Shown here: piece by piece, positions 1-6,841 of the stretch
Layout: each line of letters starts with the position of its first letter
How positions within the stretch are numbered: the stretch's first letter is position 1
Source: Corynebacterium sp.
GTDB lineage: Bacteria; Actinomycetota; Actinomycetes; Mycobacteriales; Mycobacteriaceae
Assembly (NCBI RefSeq): GCF_012837295.1
Contig: NZ_DURI01000254.1
Span: 1 to 44,910, forward strand
Direction: 5' to 3'
DNA: 44,910 nucleotides
Program-made: the position numbers and the translations under genes
The notes under the pieces: model-generated
The model's database searches: none
What the model saw: the letters and a program-made list of their open reading frames with translations, nothing else
What the model was told of the DNA's origin: nothing

Positions 1-1
1 C

Positions 2-1363
2 ATCGCCGCCGCGGCGCGCGAGGACGGCCGCCACGTCCGCGGCGTCGACATGACGGGTCTGGCGCAGAAGGGCGGCGCCGTGGTCTCCGACGTGCGCATC
101 ACCGATGGCGCCGTCGAGCAGTCGGGGCTGGTGCCCGCCGGCGCCGCCGACCTGCTGCTCGCCTGCGACGGCCTGACGTCCGCCGATCCCGCGAACCTCG
201 CCGTGATCGGGGCGTCCCGCACCACCGCCGTGGTCTCGTCGACGTCGACGCCCACCGGCGTGATGTGCACCGACGTCCGCGCCGAGCGTCCCGACGGCGT
301 GGCGCTGGCCGGGGCGATCGGCCGCTCCGCCGCCCGTGCCGTCACCGCCGATGCGGCGGCCGTGGCCCGCGGTCTCTTTGGCGACGCCACCGTGCAGACC
401 ACCCTGCTGCTCGGCGCGGCGGTGCAGGCCGGTGCCCTGCCCATCTCCCCCGCCGCCGTGGAAAACGCGCTGCGCTCCAACGGCATCGCCGTCGGGGCCA
501 ACATCCAGGCCTTCCGCCGCGGCCGCCAGCTCGTCGCCGCACCGGAGGCCGTGGCCGCGGCGCTGCGGAACGCGACTCCGGGGGCCTCCCGGGACACGTC
601 GTCCGGTGCCGCCACCGACGCGGCCGGCGCGCCCGCCTGGTCCCTGCGCCTCGTCGACGACGTCCTGGGTTCCCCGGTCGAGGGCGGCCTGCCCGTGGAG
701 CTGCCGTCCGATCTGCGCCATTCGATCGCCCTGCGCGTCGCGGAGCTCCGGGCCTGGGGCGACGAATCCGATGCACGCGGCTACCTCGACGACCTCGCGG
801 TGCTCGCCGGCGCCGAGCGGGCGATCGCCCCGCGCGGAACCACCCTGCTGCGCGCCGCGGCGTTCGGGCTCCACAAGCTCACCGCGTACAAGGACGAGTA
901 CGAGGTCGCCCGCCTCGCCCTGGACACCGGTTTCCTCGACGGGGTCGCCGGCGAATACGGCGACGGCGCAGACGTGGCGTTCCTGCTGCACCCGCCGTTC
1001 CTGCGGGCGCTGGGCATGGACCGGAAGCTCCGCATGGGTGCGGCGGCCCGCCCCGCGCTGCGTGCGCTGACGAAGGCCAAGCGCCTGCGCGGCACCGCAC
1101 TCGACCCCTTCGGGCGCACCTCCGCCCGACGCTTCGAGCGTGAACTCCGCGATGCCTATCGCACCCGGCTGCTCGGCTTCGCGGCCGAAATGAACGGGGA
1201 GGCCGACGACGTCGCCAAGCAGAAGCTGCTTTCCGACGCCACCGCCCTGGCCGCCCTCGCCGACTCCGTGCGGGGTTACGAGGACGTCAAGGAGCGTTCC
1301 GCGGCGCCGCTGCTGGCGGCGCTGGGCATGACCGCCGAGGGATGGCCGGAGAAGCCGGAGTAG
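2..1363 (+). CDS. Indolepyruvate ferredoxin oxidoreductase family protein, C-terminal part (5' end outside window)
   Basis: The frame is open from base 2, so the ORF-track ATG at 50 is internal and the gene begins upstream. The visible start reads VDMTGLAQKGGAVVSDVR, the hallmark of the gamma (2-oxoacid:acceptor oxidoreductase) domain of indolepyruvate:ferredoxin oxidoreductases. That domain runs to about residue 190. The rest, with the stretch LHKLTAYKDEYEVARL, resembles the C-terminal extension (DUF6537-like) of the large fused aerobic-type enzymes of about 1150 residues. The family oxidatively decarboxylates aryl-pyruvates from aromatic amino acid transamination, passing electrons to ferredoxin. 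The TPP and ferredoxin domains must lie upstream, so completeness cannot be judged. The family call is firm; the substrate is inferred from family. Confidence 0.85.
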   Translation: MAAAAREDGRHVRGVDMTGLAQKGGAVVSDVRITDGAVEQSGLVPAGAADLLLACDGLTSADPANLAVIGASRTTAVVSSTSTPTGVMCTDVRAERPDGVALAGAIGRSAARAVTADAAAVARGLFGDATVQTTLLLGAAVQAGALPISPAAVENALRSNGIAVGANIQAFRRGRQLVAAPEAVAAALRNATPGASRDTSSGAATDAAGAPAWSLRLVDDVLGSPVEGGLPVELPSDLRHSIALRVAELRAWGDESDARGYLDDLAVLAGAERAIAPRGTTLLRAAAFGLHKLTAYKDEYEVARLALDTGFLDGVAGEYGDGADVAFLLHPPFLRALGMDRKLRMGAAARPALRALTKAKRLRGTALDPFGRTSARRFERELRDAYRTRLLGFAAEMNGEADDVAKQKLLSDATALAALADSVRGYEDVKERSAAPLLAALGMTAEGWPEKPE

Positions 1364-1371
1364 CCCGACCA

Positions 1372-1411
1372 GGCGGGAAGGGCCCGCCGCCACCGTAAAT
1401 GGGGGCGGTGG
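1372..1411 (+). terminator. Two small GC hairpins after the oxidoreductase gene
   Basis: GGCGGG/CCCGCC (1372-1388) and CCACCG/CGGTGG (1390-1411) follow the stop codon at 1363. There is no T-run, so these are terminator-like or RNA-end structures at best. Confidence 0.35.
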
Positions 1412-1428
1412 GGTCGCCCGGGCGGACC

Positions 1429-1434
1429 TAGTGT
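1429..1434 (+). promoter_or_regulatory. -10 box TAGTGT ahead of a leaderless mini-ORF
   Basis: TAGTGT lies 7 nt before the ATG at 1442, the spacing seen at many leaderless starts in this window. It could serve the small ORF 1442-1507, or be an upstream promoter of the kinase gene. Confidence 0.4.
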
Positions 1435-1441
1435 CGGAAGC

Positions 1442-1507
1442 ATGTGGTCGGTGAACGTCGATGCGGGCGCAGTGGCCCCCGGAGGCGCAATCGAGGCCGG
1501 TCCATAG
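1442..1507 (+). CDS. Possible 21-codon leaderless leader ORF upstream of the kinase
   Basis: An ATG 7 nt after TAGTGT opens a 21-codon frame starting MWSVNVDAGAV and ending at a TAG at 1505-1507. That TAG is itself the first three bases of the TAGGAT -10 box used for the kinase start at 1518. It is in a different frame from the kinase. No function is recognised. It could be a leader peptide or a chance ORF; only promoter position and overlap support it. Confidence 0.3.
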   Translation: MWSVNVDAGAVAPGGAIEAGP

Positions 1508-1510
1508 GAT
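1505..1510 (+). promoter_or_regulatory. -10 box TAGGAT, leaderless promoter of the kinase
   Basis: TAGGAT followed by 7 nt and then ATG 1518. This favours 1518 over the ORF-track start at 1461 and over the ATGs at 1509 and 1513. Confidence 0.5.
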
Positions 1511-1517
1511 GGATGCC

Positions 1518-3833
1518 ATGAGCCCACGGGTGCCCAAGCTGCGCAGGCCCGATTCGACCGTCGAGGCCGGCATGCTCCGGGCCGCCACCCTGGCCATGGC
1601 CTGCGCGTGGCCGCTGTGGTTGATCGAGCGGATCCTGTTCAGCTACCCGGACTCGGCATGGTCCGAGCATTGGTTCCCGTCCGTGACGGCGGCGATCTTC
1701 GCATCCTCCATCGTGTTGATGTTCGTGGCGTGGATGACCGGGCGCAGTTCGACGATGATCCTGGCCAACCGCATCGCGGGGTGCTCGGTGCCGATGGCGA
1801 TGGTCCTGGTCTTCATCGCCGTCGCGCAGGGCGACGTGGGCCCGCAATCCGCGGTGTGGTTCACCGGATTCGCCGGCGTGCCCGCCGTGGCGTTCGCCCT
1901 GACGGTTCCCCTGAGGCTGGGCCTCCCCTGGTTCGTGTTCACCGTCGGCGGCGTCACCATCACCAACGCCGTGCTGCAGGGCCGGACGGAATGGGACGAG
2001 CTCGTCGGCGACGTCGGATTCGCGCTGATCAACACGTTCGCCTTCGTCGTCTTCGCCGCCGCCGCGATCCGCGTATCGCGGGTCACCGACTCGTTCGAGG
2101 CTCGAGCGCGGCTCGATCATGCCCGCGCCGCGACGCTGCGGGCCAGGAACAAGGAGATGACCAGGTTCACGGCGCTGGTCCACGATCACGTGCTCTCCGA
2201 ATTGGCCGCGATCTCCGGCGGCCTGAAGCCTTCGGGCACCGTCGATCTGCGATTCGGATCGGGGCTCGCGGAATCGAGCGCCGTCGGCGCCGACCGGCTC
2301 ATCGACATGGTCGCCGAATGCGTCCATCGCGAAACCCCCGACTGCGACGTCATCGTCGGCAGAAGGGAGGTCCGGAGCGGGATGGAGTTCCCCGAACCGA
2401 TGGTCGCCAACCTCATCCTGTCGCTGGCGGAGGCGGCGCGCAATTCCGCGAAGCACGCCGGACCGGGCGCGCGGCGGCGCTGCACCGTCGACGTCGCCGA
2501 CTCGGCCGTTCGGGTGACGTACGCCGACGACGGTGCCGGATTCAGCGTCGATGACGTAGCCGACACGCGCGCGGGGCTGCGGATTTCGATCCTCGGCCGC
2601 ATGGCCTCGGTGGAGGGCGGTTCCGCGAAGGTCGAGTCCGTGCCGGGCACCGGAACCGAGGTGATCCTGTCGTGGGTCGGCGAAGAACCGGACTCCGAAC
2701 CCGCCCCCTTGCCCGTCGGCTCCGACGAAGAGCCGGTCACGTCGATCCTCGGCATGAACGTGGTCTATTCATGGCAGTTCGGGGCCATGATCGTGTTGGT
2801 GATGGCGTTGATCAACTACTCGGGCGGGAACTTCTTCGGGTGGGCGGAGCTGGCGTGCCTCGGTTTGATCACCGTGGGCGTCGTCCTGCTGATGCCCGGT
2901 GACCGGCCGAAGTTGCCCCGTGCGCGCACGGTCGGTTTGATCGTCGTCGCTGCGTCGGTGGCCGCGGTCGGCCAATGGAAGACGGTCATCGATGTGGTGT
3001 GGAACTGGGATCGCCTGATCTTCCTCAACATGATGGTATTGCTTGCGTCCCTCGTCGCCATCCGCGGGCGCCCGGGCGGGGCTTTCCTCATGGTGGGATC
3101 GGCGGCGGTGGTCGTGGAGGTGCTCCGATACGCGGGCGTCTCCCCCGCCCCCGAGGTCACCGCGGCCACCGTGCTCAGCTTCTCGATCCTCGTGGCCGCG
3201 GCCGGTTTGGTGAACTGGGGCGTCCGGTACTTCTTCCGGCGGCTTCCGCAGGCGAGGATCGACCAGATGGCGGCTGCGGCGGATGCGGCCTCCGCCGTGG
3301 AGCAGAAGGAACGCCGCCGGGACAATCTGACGTGGCTGGAGCGCGAAATCCGCCCCGTCATCGACGCGGCCCGCGTCCTGGACCCGGCCACGGAGCGCCT
3401 GCGCCTCCGGGCGCGGCTGACGGAGTTGCGGTTGCGCGACGTCCTGCGCTCCCCGCTTCTCGACGTCCCGGCGCTCAGCGCCGCGATTTGGGATGCGCGC
3501 GCGAGGGGCGTGGAAGTCCGTTTGCTCGACGACCGGACCGGGTGGAAGCGCACCGGCGACCACGTGGAAGATGGCGACGACGGTGACGTTGCGGACTCCG
3601 GCGACTCCGGCGACACCGGCGATGCCGCCGACGGTCGCGACTTCGGCGGTGATGGCGTGGACGGACCCCGCGCGGTGGAATCGAACCTGGGCGCCATGAT
3701 CGAGGCCCTCGATGGGGCCGCCGAGGGAGAAACCGTGACCATCCGTTTGTCGCCTCCCCACCGCGACGTCTTCGCCACCATTTCCAACGAATCGGGCGTC
3801 GCCCGGCTGACCGCGGGCGGCGTCCGAGTCTGA
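1518..3833 (+). CDS. Tandem-module sensor histidine kinase with second, degenerate kinase half
   Basis: From ATG 1518 the protein has 771 residues. Module 1: about six membrane segments (roughly 20-200), then a DHp-like segment with FTALVHDHVLSELAAI, then a HATPase domain (about 280-395) with N-box LAEAARNSAKHAG, G1 box YADDGAGF and GTGTEVILSW. Module 2: another six or so membrane segments (about 415-575), a charged probable coiled coil, and LRLRARLTELRLRDVLRSPL, which looks like the linker of similar kinases. It ends in a shortened HATPase remnant (SNLGAMIEALDGAAEGE) lacking a DxGxG box. An Asp/Gly-rich repeat lies between. Module 2 therefore looks like a decayed copy. The cognate regulator follows 115 nt downstream. 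The signal is unknown. Histidine-kinase identity is likely; which histidine is phosphorylated is inferred. Confidence 0.8.
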   Translation: MSPRVPKLRRPDSTVEAGMLRAATLAMACAWPLWLIERILFSYPDSAWSEHWFPSVTAAIFASSIVLMFVAWMTGRSSTMILANRIAGCSVPMAMVLVFIAVAQGDVGPQSAVWFTGFAGVPAVAFALTVPLRLGLPWFVFTVGGVTITNAVLQGRTEWDELVGDVGFALINTFAFVVFAAAAIRVSRVTDSFEARARLDHARAATLRARNKEMTRFTALVHDHVLSELAAISGGLKPSGTVDLRFGSGLAESSAVGADRLIDMVAECVHRETPDCDVIVGRREVRSGMEFPEPMVANLILSLAEAARNSAKHAGPGARRRCTVDVADSAVRVTYADDGAGFSVDDVADTRAGLRISILGRMASVEGGSAKVESVPGTGTEVILSWVGEEPDSEPAPLPVGSDEEPVTSILGMNVVYSWQFGAMIVLVMALINYSGGNFFGWAELACLGLITVGVVLLMPGDRPKLPRARTVGLIVVAASVAAVGQWKTVIDVVWNWDRLIFLNMMVLLASLVAIRGRPGGAFLMVGSAAVVVEVLRYAGVSPAPEVTAATVLSFSILVAAAGLVNWGVRYFFRRLPQARIDQMAAAADAASAVEQKERRRDNLTWLEREIRPVIDAARVLDPATERLRLRARLTELRLRDVLRSPLLDVPALSAAIWDARARGVEVRLLDDRTGWKRTGDHVEDGDDGDVADSGDSGDTGDAADGRDFGGDGVDGPRAVESNLGAMIEALDGAAEGETVTIRLSPPHRDVFATISNESGVARLTAGGVRV
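3570..3660 (+). repeat. Asp/Gly-rich 9-nt tandem repeat inside the kinase gene
   Basis: Imperfect 9-mers of the type GACTCCGGC, GACTCCGGC, GACACCGGC encode DSGDSGDTGD within the degenerate second kinase module. The unit is a multiple of three, so length changes keep the frame. Confidence 0.7.
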
Positions 3834-3935
3834 CCGCCGTCGGGGGCACCGCATGCCCCCGCCGTAACGTTCCCCGCGTCACGAACGTGGCCGCCCGTTG
3901 GGGCTAACGGTGTGGAAGTGCCGTGACCTGCGGGG

Positions 3936-3941
3936 TAAGTT
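3936..3941 (+). promoter_or_regulatory. -10 box TAAGTT, leaderless promoter of the response regulator
   Basis: TAAGTT is followed by exactly 7 nt and then GTG 3949. The regulator can thus be transcribed separately from the kinase. Confidence 0.55.
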
Positions 3942-3948
3942 TGGAAGC

Positions 3949-4611
3949 GTGAGCCAGAAGCCGCGCCGAATCGCCGCCATCGATGACCATGAGCTGTCGT
4001 TGCGGGGTTTGGCGGCCATCGTCGGCGCAGCCGACGACATCGAGTTGGTGGGCGTCTACCCGACGGTCCCCCAGCTCCTCGACTCGCTGGCCGACGCCGA
4101 TCGGCTCGATCTCGTGGTGCTCGACCTCCGGTTGGGAGACGATTCGCAGCCGGAGGACAATGTCACGGCGCTGGCGGCAATCACCGACAACGTGATCATC
4201 CTGTCGTCCCTGGAGAGCCCTTACCTGGTGCGTCGAGCCCTCAAAGCCGACGTCTTGGGAATGGTGCAGAAATCGGAATCGCCGGAGACGATTCTCGAGG
4301 CCATCCGGGAGGCGTCCCTGGGCCGCGGCGTGCCCACCACGGAATGGGCCGCGGTGATCGATTCGGACCCGCACATCGACTCGGTCGGTCTGTCGGATCG
4401 CCAGCGTGAAGTGCTGGAACTCTACGCATCCGGCGAGCCGGCGAAGCGGGTCGCGCGGCTCACGGGACTGGCCCAGGACACCGTCAACGACTACCTGGGC
4501 CGGATCCGGCTGAAGTACGCGGCCGCCGGCCGTCCGGCTCCGACCAAGGCGGACCTGTTTCGCCGTGCCCAGGAAGACGGCTTCTTGCCCGGTCCCACCG
4601 ATCCCGAGTAG
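3949..4611 (+). CDS. NarL/LuxR-family response regulator
   Basis: The track start (TTG 3898) would add 17 odd residues; GTG 3949, placed 7 nt after a -10 box, gives 220 residues beginning VSQKPRRIAAIDDHE. Receiver domain about 5-125: acidic pair DDHE, phospho-acceptor in LVVLDLRLGDD, switch Ser in IILSS, conserved Lys in MVQKSES. C-terminal LuxR-type HTH about 145-205: GLSDRQREVLELYASGE and the recognition segment TVNDYLGRIRLKY. It most likely takes phosphate from the tandem kinase just upstream. The C-terminal tail (KADLFRRAQEDGFL) resembles the tail of the small HTH protein encoded next (KGQLMERVILDGLL), suggesting a shared dimerisation or DNA-reading mode. Targets are unknown. Confidence 0.88.
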   Translation: MSQKPRRIAAIDDHELSLRGLAAIVGAADDIELVGVYPTVPQLLDSLADADRLDLVVLDLRLGDDSQPEDNVTALAAITDNVIILSSLESPYLVRRALKADVLGMVQKSESPETILEAIREASLGRGVPTTEWAAVIDSDPHIDSVGLSDRQREVLELYASGEPAKRVARLTGLAQDTVNDYLGRIRLKYAAAGRPAPTKADLFRRAQEDGFLPGPTDPE

Positions 4612-4626
4612 CCGTGGACGGAGGAT

Positions 4627-4658
4627 GGGGCGAAACCCCGTTGCGGGCGGCGGTTTCG
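4627..4658 (+). terminator. Alternative small hairpins after the response regulator
   Basis: GGGG-cgaaa-CCCC (4627-4639) and CGAAACC...GGTTTCG (4631-4658) share bases and are mutually exclusive. No T-run follows. This could be a weak terminator or a switchable leader structure ahead of the small HTH gene. The rest of 4612-4796 shows nothing else clear apart from the promoter below. Confidence 0.3.
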
Positions 4659-4771
4659 GCTGCGCCACTCGATCATCGCTTCGGATGAATTCGGGGCTGG
4701 ACAACGGGTGCCCCATAAGTGGTGTCTCGCAAAAGGCCCCGCGTGGGCTTCTAATGGTTGGGTACCCGTCA

Positions 4772-4777
4772 TATCTT
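4772..4777 (+). promoter_or_regulatory. Candidate -10 (TATCTT) of the small HTH gene
   Basis: TATCTT lies about 20 nt before ATG 4797, with the ribosome site AGGAG (4783-4787) between. No good -35 is visible. Unlike its neighbours this gene would be leadered. Confidence 0.35.
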
Positions 4778-4796
4778 GACCCAGGAGCACTACGCC

Positions 4797-5048
4797 ATGA
4801 CGACCGTCCTCGACACCAGCGGTGCCGCTCTCCACGTGGATTCACTCCTCACCACCCGTGAAGCCCAGGTTCTCGATGCGTGGCTCAATGCCCCGAGCAA
4901 GGCCGAAGCCGCCGCAAAGCTGCGGTTGACGGAAAACACGGTGCGCACCCACATCCGCCGTATCCGGGCGAAGTACACCAGCCTCGGCTACGACGTGTCC
5001 ACGAAGGGGCAGCTCATGGAGCGCGTCATCCTGGACGGGCTGCTCTAG
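4797..5048 (+). CDS. Stand-alone LuxR-type HTH protein (83 aa, no receiver)
   Basis: ATG 4797 has AGGAG 9 nt upstream; the track start at 4758 does not. The 83 residues are almost entirely one GerE/LuxR HTH: SLLTTREAQVLDAWLN, then LRLTENTVRTHIRRIRAKY. There is no receiver or ligand domain. Its pattern (R..VL...A..L..TV...(I/L).RIR.KY...G...K..L..R...DG.L) tracks the output domain of the response regulator upstream, so the two may be paralogues. It may compete for, or heterodimerise at, the same operators. It is the last gene of the regulatory cluster and faces the ABC-F gene. Function beyond DNA binding is inference. Confidence 0.8.
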   Translation: MTTVLDTSGAALHVDSLLTTREAQVLDAWLNAPSKAEAAAKLRLTENTVRTHIRRIRAKYTSLGYDVSTKGQLMERVILDGLL

Positions 5049-5058
5049 CCAAGCGACG

Positions 5059-5120
5059 CGAGGGTCCGGCCCACGCAATCGGTCCGCGGCGTGAAAGGGC
5101 TTCCGAGCGAAAGACCCTCG
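5059..5120. terminator. Long-range inverted repeat between convergent genes
   Basis: CGAGGGTC (5059-5066) and GACCCTCG (5113-5120) flank a 46-nt loop between the convergent HTH and ABC-F genes. It may end both transcripts; no T-run is seen. Confidence 0.3.
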
Positions 5121-5130
5121 TCACCTACAG

Positions 5131-6762
5131 CTACGCCAATTCGACGATCTCCATGTATTCGTCGTTCCACAGGTCCTCGGTGCCGTCGGGAAGCACGATC
5201 ACCCGCTCCGGCTCGAGGGCTTCGACGGCTCCGGGGTCGTGCGTGACCAGCACGACGGCGCCCGTGTAGGTCCGCAGCGCGTCCAGCACCTGTTCGCGGG
5301 ACTGCGGGTCGAGGTTGTTGGTCGGCTCGTCGAGAAGCAGCACGTTGGCCCGGGAGGACACCAGGGCCGCCAGGGCCAGGCGCGTCTTCTCGCCGCCCGA
5401 CAGCGTGCCCGCAGGCTGATCGAGCTGCACGCCCGAGAACATGAAGGCGCCCAGCAGGCCGCGCAGCTCCTGCTCGTCGACGTCGGGGCACGCGTCGACG
5501 GTGTTCTGCCACACGGACTTGTCCGGGTCGATGGTGTCGTGCTCCTGGGCGAAGTAGCCCACCTTCAGGCCGTGGCCGGAGACGATGCCGCCTTCGCCGT
5601 CGGTGCGCTCGACTCCCGCCAGCAGCTTGAGCAAGGTCGTCTTGCCCGCGCCGTTGAAGCCGAGGACGACCACGCGCGAACCCTTGTCGATGGCCAGGTC
5701 GACGCCGGCGAAGACCTCCAGCGAGCCGTACATCTTGGTCAGGCCCTTGGCGTTCATCGGCGTCTTGCCGCAGGCGGCGGGCTCAGGGAAGGAAATGTGG
5801 GCGACCTTGTCGGCGACGCGGACCTCGTCGAGGTCCCCCATCATGCGCTCGGCGCGGGCGACCATCTGCTTCGCGGCGCGGGCCTTGGTGGCCTTCGCGC
5901 CCAGCTTGTCGGCCTGCTTCTTCAGCTGCGAGGCCTTCTTCTCGGCGTTGGCGCGCTCGCGGCGGCGGCGGGCCTCGTCGGTCGCGCGGGCGTCGAGGTA
6001 CTTGGACCAGCCCATGTTGTAGACGTCGGCCTCGGCGCGCACGGCGTCGAGGAACCAGACCTTGTTGCACACGTCGCCCAGCAGCTCGACGTCGTGGCTG
6101 ATCATGATCAGGCCGCCCTCGTGCTTGGACAGGAATCCGCGCAGCCAGGTGATGGAGTCGGCGTCGAGGTGGTTCGTGGGCTCGTCGAGAAGCAGGGTCG
6201 TCGCGGACTTGCCGGCGCCGGCCGAGGCCGCGAACAGAATCTGGGCGAGCTCGACGCGGCGGCGCTGGCCGCCGGACAGCGTCTTCAGTTGCTGGTCGAG
6301 GACCCGCTCCTCCAGCCCCAGCGCGTCGCAGATGCGGGCGGCTTCAGCGTCGGCCTCGTAGCCGCCGAGGTCGTGGTAGCGCTCCTCGAGCCTCGAGTAC
6401 TTCCGGATCGCGGCGTCGCGCTTGCCGTCGGACTCGGAGGTCTCCATGATCTCCTGCTGGCGCTCCATGTTGCGGCGGATGGAGTCCAGGCCGCGGGCCG
6501 ACAGCACGCGGTCGCGCGCGGTCTGCTCGATGTTGCCCTCGCGGCTGTCCTGCGGCAGGTAGCCGATGTCGCCCGAGCGGATGACCTTGCCGCCGTACGG
6601 CTCCCCCTCGCCCGCCAGGATGCGCATCGTGGTGGTCTTGCCGGCGCCGTTGCGGCCGACGAGGCCGATGCGGTCGCCCGGCTGGACGCGCAGCAGCTCG
6701 CCCGGGGCATCCAGGAGGGTGCGGGCTCCGACGCGGACTTCGAGGTCATGGGTGACGATCAC
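5131..6762 (-). CDS. ABC-F family ATPase (ribosome-associated)
   Basis: The ORF track overextends to 6960. The family N-terminus VIVTHDLEVRVGART begins at GTG 6762, 8 nt after a TAGGGT box, giving 543 residues, the normal length. Two ABC domains without membrane segments: Walker A GLVGRNGAGKTTT with signature LSGGQRRRVELAQ and Walker B LLLDEPTNHLD; then Walker A LGFNGAGKTTLL, signature LSGGEKTRLAL and LLLDEPTNNLD. A lysine/alanine-rich helical linker of about 80 residues (KKASQLKKQADKLGAKATKA) separates them, the segment that reaches the ribosomal tRNA sites in EttA/Vga-type proteins. Role: translation factor or ribosome-protection ATPase; whether it gives antibiotic resistance cannot be told. 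It resembles the mycobacterial Rv1473 group as I recall it. Confidence 0.88.
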   Translation of the reverse strand: MIVTHDLEVRVGARTLLDAPGELLRVQPGDRIGLVGRNGAGKTTTMRILAGEGEPYGGKVIRSGDIGYLPQDSREGNIEQTARDRVLSARGLDSIRRNMERQQEIMETSESDGKRDAAIRKYSRLEERYHDLGGYEADAEAARICDALGLEERVLDQQLKTLSGGQRRRVELAQILFAASAGAGKSATTLLLDEPTNHLDADSITWLRGFLSKHEGGLIMISHDVELLGDVCNKVWFLDAVRAEADVYNMGWSKYLDARATDEARRRRERANAEKKASQLKKQADKLGAKATKARAAKQMVARAERMMGDLDEVRVADKVAHISFPEPAACGKTPMNAKGLTKMYGSLEVFAGVDLAIDKGSRVVVLGFNGAGKTTLLKLLAGVERTDGEGGIVSGHGLKVGYFAQEHDTIDPDKSVWQNTVDACPDVDEQELRGLLGAFMFSGVQLDQPAGTLSGGEKTRLALAALVSSRANVLLLDEPTNNLDPQSREQVLDALRTYTGAVVLVTHDPGAVEALEPERVIVLPDGTEDLWNDEYMEIVELA

Positions 6763-6770
6763 GTCGCGCC

Positions 6771-6776
6771 ACCCTA
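6771..6776 (-). promoter_or_regulatory. -10 box TAGGGT, leaderless promoter of the ABC-F gene
   Basis: On the minus strand TAGGGT is followed by 8 nt and then GTG 6762. It lies back to back with the promoter at 6830 in a 79-nt divergent spacer. Confidence 0.5.
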
Positions 6777-6829
6777 CCAGCCGCTTTGCCCCGTCCCGGC
6801 ATCGGTCGAGGGCGGTCCGCGGCGCCGGA

Positions 6830-6835
6830 TATGGT
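6830..6835 (+). promoter_or_regulatory. -10 box TATGGT, leaderless promoter of the cyclase-like gene
   Basis: TATGGT, 6 nt, then ATG 6842. Confidence 0.5.
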
Positions 6836-6841
6836 GGGCGC

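Noticed and set aside
1214-1234. Repeat-like GTCGCCAAGCAGAAGC in the oxidoreductase gene, identical to part of copy E
   Set aside because: It encodes ordinary protein sequence, and a single 16-nt match is near chance level in a window of this size and GC content.
3898-3948. TTG start for the response regulator
   Set aside because: The extra N-terminus is unlike receiver domains, and GTG 3949 sits at the ideal distance from a -10 box.
5041-5060. An eighth copy of the dispersed motif after the small HTH gene
   Set aside because: Only GCGTCGC matches; the second half (TTGGC) does not fit the YMAAGCA part.
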